A stretch of 64,000 nt of DNA from NCBI GenBank assembly GCA_016721825.1, contig JADKHI010000005.1, positions 1 through 64,000 on the forward strand, in the 5' to 3' direction. Within the stretch, counting starts at the first letter, position 1. Each line of letters opens with the position of its first letter. This document shows, one piece after another, positions 22,802-32,069 of this stretch. The notes below the pieces were generated by a model that made no database searches, was not told where the DNA came from, and saw nothing but the letters and a program-made list of their open reading frames with translations. The stretch comes from Flavobacteriales bacterium. GTDB lineage: Bacteria; Bacteroidota; Bacteroidia; Flavobacteriales_F; PHOS-HE28. The position numbers and the translations under genes were made by a program.

Positions 22802-25156
22802 ATGGCCCACGACAGCCGCAAGTGCCGATCCCTCCTCCTGTTCATTTTGGTTGTCCTGCTTCTCCCAGCGGCCTCGCCTGTTTGCGCGCAGTCGGCGCGA
22901 GTGGCACATTGGCAGAAGGAGATCGATCAGCATCCGTCGTTGGATAGCGAGCATCTGCACATGCTTACCAACCTGGCCGAGGCCTATATGCTCGTGGAGC
23001 CTGCGAAGGCCGATACGCTCCTAGGCAGTGCTATCGCTCGGGCGCGGCAGATGGGCGAGCAAAGGGTCATGGCGCGGGCCCTCGCTCTTCGGGGCGAACT
23101 CATTTCCATCCGCTATTTGAACCCGCTTGTTGGAATTCGTTCCATGGAAGAGGCCGAGCGACTTCATCGATCGTTGGGTGATCGGTCCGCACGGGCGGTT
23201 GACCTAGCAATACTCGCTAACCTGGTATTCTCGGAGAGTGGAGCGGCTCATGCAACACATCTCTTGCGCCAAGCCGACTCCCTAATGACAAAGGGAACGA
23301 ATGCGCGAGCCCAAGGAATGGTGCTTGCCGCATTGGCAAAGCATGCGAGAGGCATGGAGCTACCCGACAGCGCGCTGCGATGCAGCGAGCGCGCTCGTGC
23401 CATTTTCCATGATATAGGCGATGTGGCCCGGGAGAACCGCATGATCGGTCAAGCGGCCACCATTCACGTCTTCAACGGCAAATACGATCTGGCGCTACCC
23501 CTTTTCATGGAAGCGTTGATCGCCGATTCGACCTCCGGATGCTGGTACTCCATGGGGATCGACCTGAGCATGGCCGGCGGCATCCACGCGGATATGGGCA
23601 ACGGCCCCAAGGCGGTGGAACTGCACATTCGTGCACGGAGGGTCTTTGAGCGCATCAACGACCTCAGCGGTATCGCCGGGACCATGAACAATGCAGCGCA
23701 GATCTACTTCAGCATGGGCATGTTCACTGAGGCGTTCGCGGCCTGCGAAGAAGCGTTCGAAATGGCACTTCGTTCGGGGAATGATCGCTGGGCTAGCGAT
23801 ATCCTTCTGAACATGGGTGAACTGCATGCTAAGCTAGGGGACAACGATAGTGCCCTGGTCTACTCGAAGAGGTCAACCGCGCTGAACGCGGGGCGCTTCC
23901 CGGAGTCGATCGCCAGCGTGCATGAGATCATGAGCATGGCATATTTGGGAAAGGGCTATCAGGACAGTGCCATCATCCACATGCGCATGGCGATCGCCGC
24001 CCATGCCGGATCGGACGAAGTGAGCCTGCAGGCCAGGTGCATGATCGCATTGGCCCGGACGCTGCGCGATGCAAGGCCTGCGGTGCTGATCAGGGCGGGC
24101 ATCGATCCGGCGCAGCGCGATAGCCTTGTATTGAGCGCATTGGATAGTGCATTGAACGTGGGACGCGCGACACCCCTCTTAGAGGTCCAGCGGGACGCCC
24201 TTTACGAGCTCGCGATGACCGCCGAGCAAGGAGGGCAGCACGCTGAGGCGCTCCGGTACTTCAAGATGTCCTCCGCACTGAAGGACAGTATTCTAACAGG
24301 TGATAGGATCAAGGCGGTCTCCGATCTTCGATTCCAGTACGATACCGAGAAGAAAGAGCAACAGATCGTGCTGCTGGGTAAGGACAAGGAAGTACAAGCC
24401 AAGGAGATCCAAAAACAGAAAGTGATGCGCAACGCCTTCATGGGTGGCTTCGCGCTGGTGGCGCTGTTCGCGTGCGTGTTCTTCTTGCAGCGCAACCGCA
24501 TCAGCAAGGAGAGGAAGCGTAGCGAAGAACTATTGCTGAACATCCTGCCTGGAGAAGTAGCGGAAGAACTGAAGGCAAAGGGTGAGGCCGATGCCAAGTT
24601 GATCGACGAGGTCACCGTGCTCTTCACCGACTTCAAGGGCTTCACCGCCATGAGCGAGCAGCTTAGCCCCAAGGAACTGGTCCGGGACATCCACGAGTGC
24701 TTCAGCGCCTTCGATCACATCATGGCCAAGCACGGCATCGAGAAGATCAAGACCATTGGGGATGCTTACATGGCGGCTGGTGGCTTGCCGACGCCAAACA
24801 CAACACACGCCCTGGATGTAGTGCGTGCCGCCTTCGAGATCCGCAACTTCATCGCCGAAGGCAAAGCACTGAAGATCGCCAAAGGCCTGCCCTACTTCGA
24901 GATCCGCATCGGCATTCACACCGGCCCCGTGGTCGCTGGCATCGTGGGCGTGAAGAAGTTCGCCTATGACATCTGGGGCGACACCGTGAACACCGCCAGC
25001 CGTATGGAATCCTCCGGCGAAGTGGGCCAGGTGAACATCAGCGAGGCGACGTACGAACTGGTGAAGGATATGCCGGGTCTCACCTTCATACCCCGCGGCA
25101 AAGTACAGGCGAAGGGCAAGGGGGAGATGGAGATGTACTTCGTTCAGCGGGGGTGA
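22802..25156 (+). CDS. TPR-containing adenylate cyclase
   Basis: 784 residues from the ATG at 22802 (signal peptide MAHDSRKCRSLLLFILVVLL). An earlier ATG at 22715 lies just after the previous stop but lacks a signal. Residues of about 35-520 are helical tetratricopeptide-like repeats in the periplasm. One transmembrane helix at about 545-563 ('AFMGGFALVALFACVFFLQ') leads through a coiled coil to the cyclase domain. Metal Asp610 ('FTDFKGF'), Lys650 ('IEKIKTIGD') and Asp723 ('YDIWGD') match an adenylate cyclase. It is a tandem partner of the 7TM cyclase, with a different sensor on the same catalytic module. Two long identical DNA tracts (38 and 50 bp) are shared with that gene. Confidence 0.93.
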   Translation: MAHDSRKCRSLLLFILVVLLLPAASPVCAQSARVAHWQKEIDQHPSLDSEHLHMLTNLAEAYMLVEPAKADTLLGSAIARARQMGEQRVMARALALRGELISIRYLNPLVGIRSMEEAERLHRSLGDRSARAVDLAILANLVFSESGAAHATHLLRQADSLMTKGTNARAQGMVLAALAKHARGMELPDSALRCSERARAIFHDIGDVARENRMIGQAATIHVFNGKYDLALPLFMEALIADSTSGCWYSMGIDLSMAGGIHADMGNGPKAVELHIRARRVFERINDLSGIAGTMNNAAQIYFSMGMFTEAFAACEEAFEMALRSGNDRWASDILLNMGELHAKLGDNDSALVYSKRSTALNAGRFPESIASVHEIMSMAYLGKGYQDSAIIHMRMAIAAHAGSDEVSLQARCMIALARTLRDARPAVLIRAGIDPAQRDSLVLSALDSALNVGRATPLLEVQRDALYELAMTAEQGGQHAEALRYFKMSSALKDSILTGDRIKAVSDLRFQYDTEKKEQQIVLLGKDKEVQAKEIQKQKVMRNAFMGGFALVALFACVFFLQRNRISKERKRSEELLLNILPGEVAEELKAKGEADAKLIDEVTVLFTDFKGFTAMSEQLSPKELVRDIHECFSAFDHIMAKHGIEKIKTIGDAYMAAGGLPTPNTTHALDVVRAAFEIRNFIAEGKALKIAKGLPYFEIRIGIHTGPVVAGIVGVKKFAYDIWGDTVNTASRMESSGEVGQVNISEATYELVKDMPGLTFIPRGKVQAKGKGEMEMYFVQRG

Positions 25157-25182
25157 AACCCCTTGTGGAAGGGTGAATTTCC

Positions 25183-25719
25183 TTACCGCACCCGCTCATA
25201 CCAGCTCTGCACAAGCCCCTTTGGGAAGCTTCGGCTTTCCAGCAGTCGCAGTGCCTGGCCTGCTCGTCCTTCACCGAACAAACGGATGCCACCACCCAGC
25301 AGGACGGGAATCACGGAAATGCAATAGCGGTCGATGAGGTCGTGCTCGATCAGCGTATGGACGAGGCGCGCGCCACCGTCACAATAGATGTCCGTGCCAG
25401 GCTGTGCCCTCAACCATCGCACCAGTTCCACCACATCACCAGTGTGAAAGTGGATGTTGCCATGCGAGGGCCTGCCGGTGCGCGTGATCACATACAACGT
25501 ACGCCCCGGATGCGGATCCGGCACACCCATCGCAGCCACCTTGTCGTAGGTGCGTCGACCCATTAGCACGGTGTCAACGGTGGCCGTAAAGGCTTGGTAG
25601 CCGTAGTCCTCACCTTCCTGCTGCACCGTGGCCAGGAAGCCAAGGTCCTCGTCGGGCGGTGCGATGTATCCATCCACGCTGGTGGCGATGTAAAGGATCA
25701 GGCGGCGTTCGTTGGACAT
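25183..25719 (-). CDS. Dihydrofolate reductase-like (RibD C-terminal) family protein
   Basis: 178 residues. The start 'RRLILYIATSVDGYIAPPDE' and the downstream 'VDTVLMGRRTYDKV', 'LYVITRTGRP', 'IYCDGGARLVHTLIEHDLID' and 'VIPVLLGGGIRLF' are typical of the RibD_C/DHFR-like family (YwjB/YyaP type). These bind NADPH and probably reduce an unknown pterin or flavin-like substrate. No riboflavin genes are adjacent, so a role in riboflavin synthesis is not implied. It is convergent with the cyclase gene, with 26 nt between stops. Confidence 0.9.
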   Translation of the reverse strand: MSNERRLILYIATSVDGYIAPPDEDLGFLATVQQEGEDYGYQAFTATVDTVLMGRRTYDKVAAMGVPDPHPGRTLYVITRTGRPSHGNIHFHTGDVVELVRWLRAQPGTDIYCDGGARLVHTLIEHDLIDRYCISVIPVLLGGGIRLFGEGRAGQALRLLESRSFPKGLVQSWYERVR

Positions 25720-25829
25720 GGAGCAAAGATCTGCAAGGGGTGACCTTCATCAGCGAAGGATGGTGCTGAGCAGTCGATCCGATCAGGAACGCACCGCAAC
25801 TTGACCTTCACCGCCGAAAAGCGCTCCCG

Positions 25830-25837
25830 TACCTTTC
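25830..25837 (+). promoter_or_regulatory. -7 promoter box TACCTTTC
   Basis: Seven of eight positions fit TAnnTTTG, with only 7 nt to the GTG at 25845. It decides the unusual GTG start of the CvfB gene. Confidence 0.5.
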
Positions 25838-25844
25838 GCCCATC

Positions 25845-26678
25845 GTGATACACACCGGCCGCATCCAGGAGTTGACCGTACTGCGTCGCAGAAAGGAAGG
25901 CGTGTACCTGGGCGATGGTGAGGGTGCGGAGGTGCTGTTGCCGCACAGCGAACGCCCGGAGGACGCTGCCGAAGTGAGCACCCTGCGCGTCTTCGTGTAC
26001 CGCGATCGGGACGGCAACCAGGTGGCCACCCTTCGCACGCCCAAGGCCCAGGTCGGTGAGTTCGCCCTCCTGAAAGCGGTGGCCATTCGCGGTGCCGGGG
26101 CGCACATGGACTGGGGGCTTGAACCACCCCTGCTGGCACACCACGAGGAACAGCAACGGCCCATGGAAGAAGGGCGGTACTATGTGGTGCGCGTGGCCTT
26201 GGACGAAGAGACTGATCGCCTGTACGCCAGCTCGCGCGTGGAGCACTTCCTGGACAACAGTACGCTCACAGTGAAGGTGAATGAAGAGGTGGCACTGATG
26301 GTCTTCGAGCGGAGCGAACTTGGGCTGAACGTTATCGTGAACAATATCCACCAAGGACTGGTGCACAACAACGAAGTCTTCAGGCATGCCTCCATCGGGG
26401 ACCGGATCACGGGTTACGTGCGGCGCATCAGGGATGACCACAAGCTGGACATCGTGCTACAGCCCATCGGCTACCGGCAGTACATCGACGCGCATACCAC
26501 ACTGCTCGCGAAGCGGCTGGAAGCGAAGGGCATGTTGCCGCTCACGGACAAGAGCTCTGCGGAGGAGATCTACGCAGAGTTCGGGATCAGCAAGAAGGCC
26601 TTCAAGAAAGCCCTTGGTGCGCTTTACAAGGAACGACTGGTGCGCATCGGCGAGGATGGGGTGGTGTGGATCGGCTAG
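25845..26678 (+). CDS. cvfB: CvfB/YitL-type S1 RNA-binding protein
   Basis: 277 residues beginning at GTG (25845). Three S1-like beta-barrels fill residues 1-215 ('RIQELTVLRRRKEGVYLGDG', 'GLNVIVNNIHQGLVHNNEVF', 'IGDRITGYVRRIRDDHKLDI'). A C-terminal winged helix occupies about 220-277 ('AEEIYAEFGISKKAFKKALG', 'LYKERLVRIGEDGVVW'). This is the full layout of CvfB, an RNA-binding regulator of virulence and translation in Staphylococcus; in Bacteroidota its target is not known. It is a housekeeping-type gene at a stable location. Confidence 0.93.
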   Translation: MIHTGRIQELTVLRRRKEGVYLGDGEGAEVLLPHSERPEDAAEVSTLRVFVYRDRDGNQVATLRTPKAQVGEFALLKAVAIRGAGAHMDWGLEPPLLAHHEEQQRPMEEGRYYVVRVALDEETDRLYASSRVEHFLDNSTLTVKVNEEVALMVFERSELGLNVIVNNIHQGLVHNNEVFRHASIGDRITGYVRRIRDDHKLDIVLQPIGYRQYIDAHTTLLAKRLEAKGMLPLTDKSSAEEIYAEFGISKKAFKKALGALYKERLVRIGEDGVVWIG

Positions 26679-26741
26679 TACCACTGGAAGCCACGGCTAT
26701 CTGAGGGCGTTCCGGAAAGGATGCGAACTTTAGCTCGTACC

Positions 26742-27386
26742 ATGGACCACAACCCCATCGCCATCCGCGTATTCGACGCTTGGGCCAAGGGCTACAACGA
26801 AGCCTTCATGGACACGTCCATGTATCACGGGATGTTCGATCACTTCTGCAGTGCCATTGAACCGCGGAACGCCGAAGTGTTGGAACTGGCCTGTGGTCCG
26901 GGGAACATCACGCACTACCTGTTGAAGCAACGTCCGGACCTTCGGATCCTGGGCACCGACCTCGCACCCAAGATGCTGGAGTTGGCGCAGGCCAACAACC
27001 CCGGTGCTTCGTTCCAACCCTTGGATGCACGGAAGATCCTGAGCCTGGGTCGGAGCTTCGACGCGATCGTTTGCGGCTTCTGCCTTCCCTACCTCACACC
27101 GCAAGAGACGAGGGACCTTATCCGCGATGCGGCCAAAGCGCTTCGACCCAACGGCGTGCTCTTCCTCAGCACCATGGAAGATGATCCGGCGCGCAGCGGC
27201 TTCAAGGCCTCCAGCACCGGCGAGGGTGAAGCGGCCTACATCCAATACTACGAGGCCAACTTCCTCACGAAGACCTTGCGGTCGAACGGTTTCGAGGTGC
27301 TCCATCTGGACCGCAAGGCGTACGCCGGTCGTGACGGTTTGCTCACCACGGACCTACTGATCGTAGCGAAGCAGGTAGCGCTCTAG
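26742..27386 (+). CDS. Class I SAM-dependent methyltransferase
   Basis: 214 residues from the ATG at 26742, chosen over 26721 because a CTTTAG -7-like element lies between the two. The Rossmann fold shows motif I 'VLELACGPGNITHYLL', motif II acidic 'LGTDLAPKML', then 'DARKILSLG', 'FDAIVCGFCLPYLTP' and 'LRPNGVLFLSTM'. These place it in the Methyltransf_25/11 group, acting on small molecules. Its substrate is not deducible. The stop overlaps that of the convergent esterase gene by two bases. Confidence 0.9.
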   Translation: MDHNPIAIRVFDAWAKGYNEAFMDTSMYHGMFDHFCSAIEPRNAEVLELACGPGNITHYLLKQRPDLRILGTDLAPKMLELAQANNPGASFQPLDARKILSLGRSFDAIVCGFCLPYLTPQETRDLIRDAAKALRPNGVLFLSTMEDDPARSGFKASSTGEGEAAYIQYYEANFLTKTLRSNGFEVLHLDRKAYAGRDGLLTTDLLIVAKQVAL

Positions 27387-28990
27387 CGCATCCTGCCCCA
27401 CAGTTTCTTCAGCCCGTCGGTGAACGAGGGAAGTGCGGTACCCATGTGATCGGCAGCAGCATAGTGGCGTTCCACGAGGCCGGTGCGTATGCAGCGGTGC
27501 GCTAGTTCCACATAGCTGACCATAGCGGGATCGTCCTCACCTCGGCCATGGCTGATGAACACCGGCACGGTGTCCGAAGGGATCTTCAAGGACCGGCCTT
27601 CCATGGTATCAAAAAGGGCGCCTTGCGCATAGTCCACCACCGGGCTCGCTGCAATGAACGTGGTGAAGGGAACATCGTCGTACAGCAAGCCATGTTGTAG
27701 AGCGAAGAGTGTGAAGTAGCCACCGAATGAATGGCCCGCGATGGCGCATCGCGCCGTATCAGTGGCGTAGCGCTGCTTCACGTACGGAACGAGCTGCTCG
27801 CAGAGGAATGCGAGAAAACGCTCTCCACCTCCACTGCTCGGTACACTATCCGAACTGGGGAACAAGTAATCACGTTGGCGGAGGGAATCCATCGCCGCGA
27901 TATCACGGTAGCCTACACCCACCAGGATCACCGGCGGAACGGAGCCTTTGCGGGCCTCCTTGCGAAAGGTCTCCAACACATCATTGAAGTAGAGGTTCGC
28001 ATCCAACAGGTACACGGTAGGATAGCCACCCGGATGTGCGGGATCGTACCGTTCCGGCAGGCCGAACGCGATAGCAAAGGAGTCCTGCACAGCAGGTGAC
28101 CACGGCCGCACATCCACGGAGCGCAGGTAGGGATCGGGGTCCTCTGGCGCATCATCCGCACGGCCCTTCGGCACCAATGCTGTCACGTTGATGGAGTACC
28201 GGTGCGGCATCCGGATCCATTCATCAAAAGTGGACCGCCTATCGAAGCCGGGTCCTCCTCCGCCTAACCGAATGCCAATGGAAAGGTACCGGGGCTTCGC
28301 ATCCACTGTGGGTAGCACTTCCACCGTTACCACAATGGGTCCTTGGAGCACGATGTGCTCGTCCTCCAAGCCCAGCCGTAGCCAACCCGGGGCAAGCGCC
28401 AGTCTGCGCACCAGCACACGCTCGACCAAGGGACCTGTAGGCCGCTCGCCATCGAAGCCGCGGAAGCCGATCCGGAACGTGGCGCTGTCCATCGCCGTAT
28501 CACTGATGAACAGGTTCACCGCACGCACGGGCACCGGGAATGGTCCGAGATCGATCGCTTGCGCGATCTCGATAAGCTGATCCGGCCGTTCAGCTTTCAA
28601 GAGGTAGTTGAACAGCAGGTGATGGGAACGGTTCCCCAGATCGCGCTCTTCGCGGAGGTCCCCTACCACCTGTGCAGGTTCAAGCTCCCGTGCACTGGAC
28701 AACAGCCTCACTTCGAACGAGCCGCCGGACCATTGCTGCACAGGGAACGCGATCCGGATGAAGCCCAACAACGCGAACTGGACCGAATCCACCAGCAAAC
28801 TATCCGGCATCGTGAGCGCGAAGGATCCATCGGTATGCGACAGCGTGAAAGCCCCGCTGGGCATGGAACCGATGCTCACGTACTCCAGCGGCTCCCCGGT
28901 GGTCGCATCCACCACCCGACCTTCCACCCGACGCTGGGCCAAGAGCGCGAACGGCAGAAGGGCAAGAAGAACGGTGGTGCAGGCCCTCAT
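27383..28990 (-). CDS. Secreted esterase with N-terminal carboxypeptidase-regulatory-like domain
   Basis: 535 residues from the ATG at 28990 (signal peptide MRACTTVLLALLPFALLAQ); the frame extends 130 codons upstream with no coding character. A CarboxypepD_reg-like beta-sandwich ('VEGRVVDATTGEPLEYVSIG') spans about residues 20-105. A middle region of about 180 residues is unassigned. The C-terminal alpha/beta hydrolase of the esterase D (PF00756) type has 'YPTVYLLDANLYFNDV', the nucleophile elbow 'GHSFGGYF' and a late His ('ADHMGTALP'). It probably cleaves ester bonds of an extracellular glycan or siderophore-like substrate; this is a family-level inference. Confidence 0.88.
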   Translation of the reverse strand: MRACTTVLLALLPFALLAQRRVEGRVVDATTGEPLEYVSIGSMPSGAFTLSHTDGSFALTMPDSLLVDSVQFALLGFIRIAFPVQQWSGGSFEVRLLSSARELEPAQVVGDLREERDLGNRSHHLLFNYLLKAERPDQLIEIAQAIDLGPFPVPVRAVNLFISDTAMDSATFRIGFRGFDGERPTGPLVERVLVRRLALAPGWLRLGLEDEHIVLQGPIVVTVEVLPTVDAKPRYLSIGIRLGGGGPGFDRRSTFDEWIRMPHRYSINVTALVPKGRADDAPEDPDPYLRSVDVRPWSPAVQDSFAIAFGLPERYDPAHPGGYPTVYLLDANLYFNDVLETFRKEARKGSVPPVILVGVGYRDIAAMDSLRQRDYLFPSSDSVPSSGGGERFLAFLCEQLVPYVKQRYATDTARCAIAGHSFGGYFTLFALQHGLLYDDVPFTTFIAASPVVDYAQGALFDTMEGRSLKIPSDTVPVFISHGRGEDDPAMVSYVELAHRCIRTGLVERHYAAADHMGTALPSFTDGLKKLWGRMR

Positions 28991-28996
28991 CGCCCC

Positions 28997-29004
28997 GCAA
29001 GGTA
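28997..29004 (-). promoter_or_regulatory. -7 promoter box TACCTTGC
   Basis: Minus-strand box ending 6 nt before the ATG at 28990, in the pattern also seen at pyrD and mlaE. It supports the shorter start for the esterase gene. Confidence 0.45.
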
Positions 29005-29155
29005 TCATCGTTGGAACGGCGGCCTGGATGCTCCAGGGCTTCTTGACCTCCGATAGGCTGATCGTGGCGGAACGAGAGGGACCCTTGGATACACAAGGCC
29101 AACCTTGCGAGGGGTTTCCAAGCAACGTTCCATCTGTTCCCCGCATCTTCACCGC

Positions 29156-30016
29156 ATGACCACCACGATCCCTACCCACGAACTGCCGGAACGTTCCGCC
29201 GATCGTGTGCGGGTGGAGCACATCATACCGACGCAAGGCCCGATCCACAACGATGTGCATCGGCATGACTACGACGAGCTCTTCTTCTTCTTCACGGGAA
29301 CCGGTGTGCACATGATCGATCTCGAACATCGGGATGTTACAGCACCCTGCATGCACCTGGTGGGTGCTGGTCAGGTACACCAGTTGAGCCGCTCAGCGGA
29401 CATGCGTGCGGTGGTGGTGCTCTTCGGCCAGGATGCTGTCGCGGGTCGCGGTGGAGCGGTCCGAGGTGAGCTCTTCGCGCGCGCCGGGCGGACTTGCGCG
29501 GTCGCGGTGAATGCCTTGCGCATGGAAGAGGCCGCAGCCTTGTTGCGCATGATCGAGCAGGAACTGGAACGGCGCGAGCCGAGCATGAGCGAAGTGGTCG
29601 AAGGCTACCTGGGCATCCTGCTTGTGAAGTGCGCACAGTGGGTGCGGGAGGGCGCGATCGGAACACAGACCTTGACGGACCAGCACGATCCCGTGCGTCG
29701 CTTCGAGGACCTGGTGGAACAGGGATACTTGGAAGAGCGGTCAGTGGGGCACTACGCCGACAAGCTTGCGCTGAGCGCGGACCACCTGAACGAGCTGGTG
29801 AAGAAAAGGCTCGGTCGCACCGCCAGCGCGGTGATCCACGAACGCCTGCTATTGGAGGCCAAGCGCTTGCTACTGCACAGCGACCAGAGCATCAAGGAAG
29901 TGGGCTATACGCTCAATCTCAAAGACCCGGCCTACTTCACGCGTTGGTTCCGCAAAGCTCAAGGCATGACGCCGGTGGCCTACCGCGACCACATCCGGGA
30001 AAAGTACCAGCGTTGA
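29156..30016 (+). CDS. AraC family transcriptional regulator
   Basis: 286 residues from the ATG at 29156. The N-terminal cupin-like effector domain (about residues 15-130) has 'HRHDYDELFFFFTGTGVHMI' and 'GAGQVHQLSRS'. The C-terminal pair of helix-turn-helices (about 190-286) has 'YADKLALSADHLNELVKKRL', 'LGRTASAVIHERLLLEAKRL' and 'VGYTLNLKDPAYFTRWFRK', the AraC signature. It is divergent from the esterase gene, with 165 nt between the starts, so the esterase is a possible target. No effector is known. Confidence 0.93.
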   Translation: MTTTIPTHELPERSADRVRVEHIIPTQGPIHNDVHRHDYDELFFFFTGTGVHMIDLEHRDVTAPCMHLVGAGQVHQLSRSADMRAVVVLFGQDAVAGRGGAVRGELFARAGRTCAVAVNALRMEEAAALLRMIEQELERREPSMSEVVEGYLGILLVKCAQWVREGAIGTQTLTDQHDPVRRFEDLVEQGYLEERSVGHYADKLALSADHLNELVKKRLGRTASAVIHERLLLEAKRLLLHSDQSIKEVGYTLNLKDPAYFTRWFRKAQGMTPVAYRDHIREKYQR

Positions 30017-30079
30017 CGGTCTCTGTCCATTGAGGTTGAGTGGAGCAACGAGGAGCTTTGCTTCATCAAACGAAGCACC

Positions 30080-31054
30080 ATGCGCACCTTCATCTCATCC
30101 CTCGCGCTGATCCTGACCGCAATGCCGGTCCTTGGTCAGAGCCCCTGCTCCCAGCTCACTGTGGAGCACCTTCAGTACGATGCCTTCAGCCCTTCCGCCA
30201 TCGAACTGGTGGTGAACAACCAGAGCTCGGACATCTTCAGTTACCCGTCATTCACGCTTGTGGGCACACAAGGCGATACGCTGGCGCGCGAACAGGTCAG
30301 CTTCTTCGGTATCGGAAACGGCCCACAGGCACACTACATGGTCGCGGAGCCCGGCGTCACCCTTCCAACCGGCTCGTTTGATGCCACGCTCCTGCTCTTC
30401 GGCGGCTTTGGCGACACGCTGTACTGCACCTGGGACCTCACCAACATTTCGCTGTGCCCACCCGATACCTGTATCCAAGCAGAGGTCTACCTTACCAACA
30501 CCGGGACCTTGGTGGATTTCTTCGTCGTCTACTGGGTGACCGACACGGATAGCGGCGCACCGATCACGACCGGCTACATGCAGATGGACACGCTCTCAGC
30601 CACGCAGCTCGACACGCTATGCTTGCCTCCTGGCAACTACATGCTGGACTTCAGCCCCTTCTCCCCGATCGACACGAACTACGTGGTCGGCATCACCACC
30701 AGCTACCTGTTCAGCATCGGCACGAACACGGCCCAACAGCAGGATCCCACGCCGCTGGACCTCGAATTCAGCTGGTACGATGCGTGCGTTGACATCAGCA
30801 ATGGCCTCAACGAACAAGTGGCCAGCGAGTTGATGATGGTGATCGACCACGACCTTCTTCGCATCACCGATCCCGCGGGCACAGCGCTCGGCGACATCAC
30901 GCTGTGGAGCAGCGATGGGCGCCTGCTCAGAACGCGATCCACCAACTCGAACGTGACTGAACTGTCCATGCACGGCCTGGCCACGGGCATCCTGTTGGCC
31001 CGCGTGGTGGCACCGAACGGAAGCGTTTTCACACAACGCATCCTCATTCCTTGA
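30080..31054 (+). CDS. Secreted T9SS type A cargo protein, hypothetical
   Basis: 324 residues with signal peptide MRTFISSLALILTAMPVLGQ. The body is acidic and beta-rich ('IELVVNNQSSDIFSYPSFTL', 'CTWDLTNISLCPPDTCIQ'), without a recognised domain. The last 75 residues form a type A sorting domain ('LRITDPAGTALGDITLWSSD', 'HGLATGILLARVVAPNGSVF'). It lies 4 nt upstream of the dioxygenase-like gene, so the two are an operon. Function unknown. Confidence 0.85.
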   Translation: MRTFISSLALILTAMPVLGQSPCSQLTVEHLQYDAFSPSAIELVVNNQSSDIFSYPSFTLVGTQGDTLAREQVSFFGIGNGPQAHYMVAEPGVTLPTGSFDATLLLFGGFGDTLYCTWDLTNISLCPPDTCIQAEVYLTNTGTLVDFFVVYWVTDTDSGAPITTGYMQMDTLSATQLDTLCLPPGNYMLDFSPFSPIDTNYVVGITTSYLFSIGTNTAQQQDPTPLDLEFSWYDACVDISNGLNEQVASELMMVIDHDLLRITDPAGTALGDITLWSSDGRLLRTRSTNSNVTELSMHGLATGILLARVVAPNGSVFTQRILIP

Positions 31055-31058
31055 AGCC

Positions 31059-31994
31059 ATGAAAAAGAACGAAGCACCAGCGAACAACCTTGGACGGCGA
31101 CAGTTCTTACGCGCGAGCTCTCTCCTAGGCATGGGGTCGCTCTTGATCCCCCGGGAACTGTTCGGCGCTGCACCGGCACCGGGCGGCGGCTGCGATCCCA
31201 CGACGGACGACATCCTCGGCCCCTACTACCTGCCCGGATCGCCGAATACCACGCAAGTGGCATTGCCCGGCGAGCCTGGCACACGCCTCTTCATCAGTGG
31301 CAACGTGCTCAGCAACGACTGCCTCACACCCGTGGCCAACGCCACGATCGAAGTGTGGCAGGCAAATGATGCGGCCGTATACGACACCTCGCCGGCCTTC
31401 CTGCTGCGTGGCACCATGAGCACCGACGTGAACGGTGCGTATGCCTTCGAGACCATCCTCCCAGGTCCCTACCTCAATGGTGGGCAGTACAGGCCCAAGC
31501 ACATCCACTTTCGCGTGAACAAGGTGGGGTTCCCCGAGCTGATCACGCAACTCTACTTCGAAGGGGACCCCTACATCGCCGCGGACCCCTGGGCCTCCCA
31601 GCCTGACGCTGCAGCGCGCATCATCCCCTTGAACCCCATCGGCGTGAACGAACTGGAAGGACAATTCGACATTGTGCTCGATGGCATGGTGGGCATCAAG
31701 CCCAACCGCTTCGGCATGGACGGCGACCTGCTGCCGGTGTATCCGAACCCCATGACCGATCGGTGCAGCATCCACTTCAACGTGTTCCGGTCATCGCAAG
31801 TGCGCGTGCACATCGCTGATCAGAACGGCCGTGTGCTCACCACCCTGATCAACGGCCAAAGGACCCAAGGACGCTACACCACGCAATGGGACGGCTCCGA
31901 TGCAAAAGGCGCAGAAGCTCCTACGGGCGTCTACCTCTGCCTACTGGAGATCGACGGACGCACGGTGAAGGCCCAGCGGATCCTGCGGGTGTGA
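31059..31994 (+). CDS. Tat-exported intradiol dioxygenase-like protein with C-terminal T9SS domain
   Basis: 311 residues. The N-terminus carries a twin-arginine motif ('GRRQFLRASSLLGMGSLL'). Residues 45-220 are an intradiol ring-cleavage dioxygenase beta-sandwich. Candidate iron ligands are the Tyr of 'AAVYDT', the Tyr of 'GGQYRPKHIHF' and the two His in the same motif, so the non-haem Fe(III) site looks complete. The last 85 residues are a FlgD/T9SS-type sorting domain ('VYPNPMTDRCSIHF', 'WDGSDAKGAEAPTGVYLCLL'). The protein would be folded with its metal in the cytoplasm, crossed by Tat, then surface-exported by T9SS. Cleavage of aromatic diols is inferred from the family. It follows the previous T9SS gene by 4 nt. 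Confidence 0.88.
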   Translation: MKKNEAPANNLGRRQFLRASSLLGMGSLLIPRELFGAAPAPGGGCDPTTDDILGPYYLPGSPNTTQVALPGEPGTRLFISGNVLSNDCLTPVANATIEVWQANDAAVYDTSPAFLLRGTMSTDVNGAYAFETILPGPYLNGGQYRPKHIHFRVNKVGFPELITQLYFEGDPYIAADPWASQPDAAARIIPLNPIGVNELEGQFDIVLDGMVGIKPNRFGMDGDLLPVYPNPMTDRCSIHFNVFRSSQVRVHIADQNGRVLTTLINGQRTQGRYTTQWDGSDAKGAEAPTGVYLCLLEIDGRTVKAQRILRV

Positions 31995-32038
31995 ACATCG
32001 AGGAAGGCGGCTGTTCACTGTCGGCCGGGCAATTCGGA

Positions 32039-32046
32039 TAGATTTG
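32039..32046 (+). promoter_or_regulatory. -7 promoter box TAGATTTG
   Basis: A perfect TAnnTTTG match 23 nt before the rhodanese ATG at 32070, giving a short leader. It marks a new transcription unit after the dioxygenase operon. Confidence 0.55.
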
Positions 32047-32069
32047 AAAGCAACCGAGACCCGATCCGC

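Noticed and set aside
25148..25162. GGGG/CCCC mini-hairpin between the convergent cyclase and reductase genes
   Set aside because: The stem is only 4 bp, with no T-run; not a supportable terminator.
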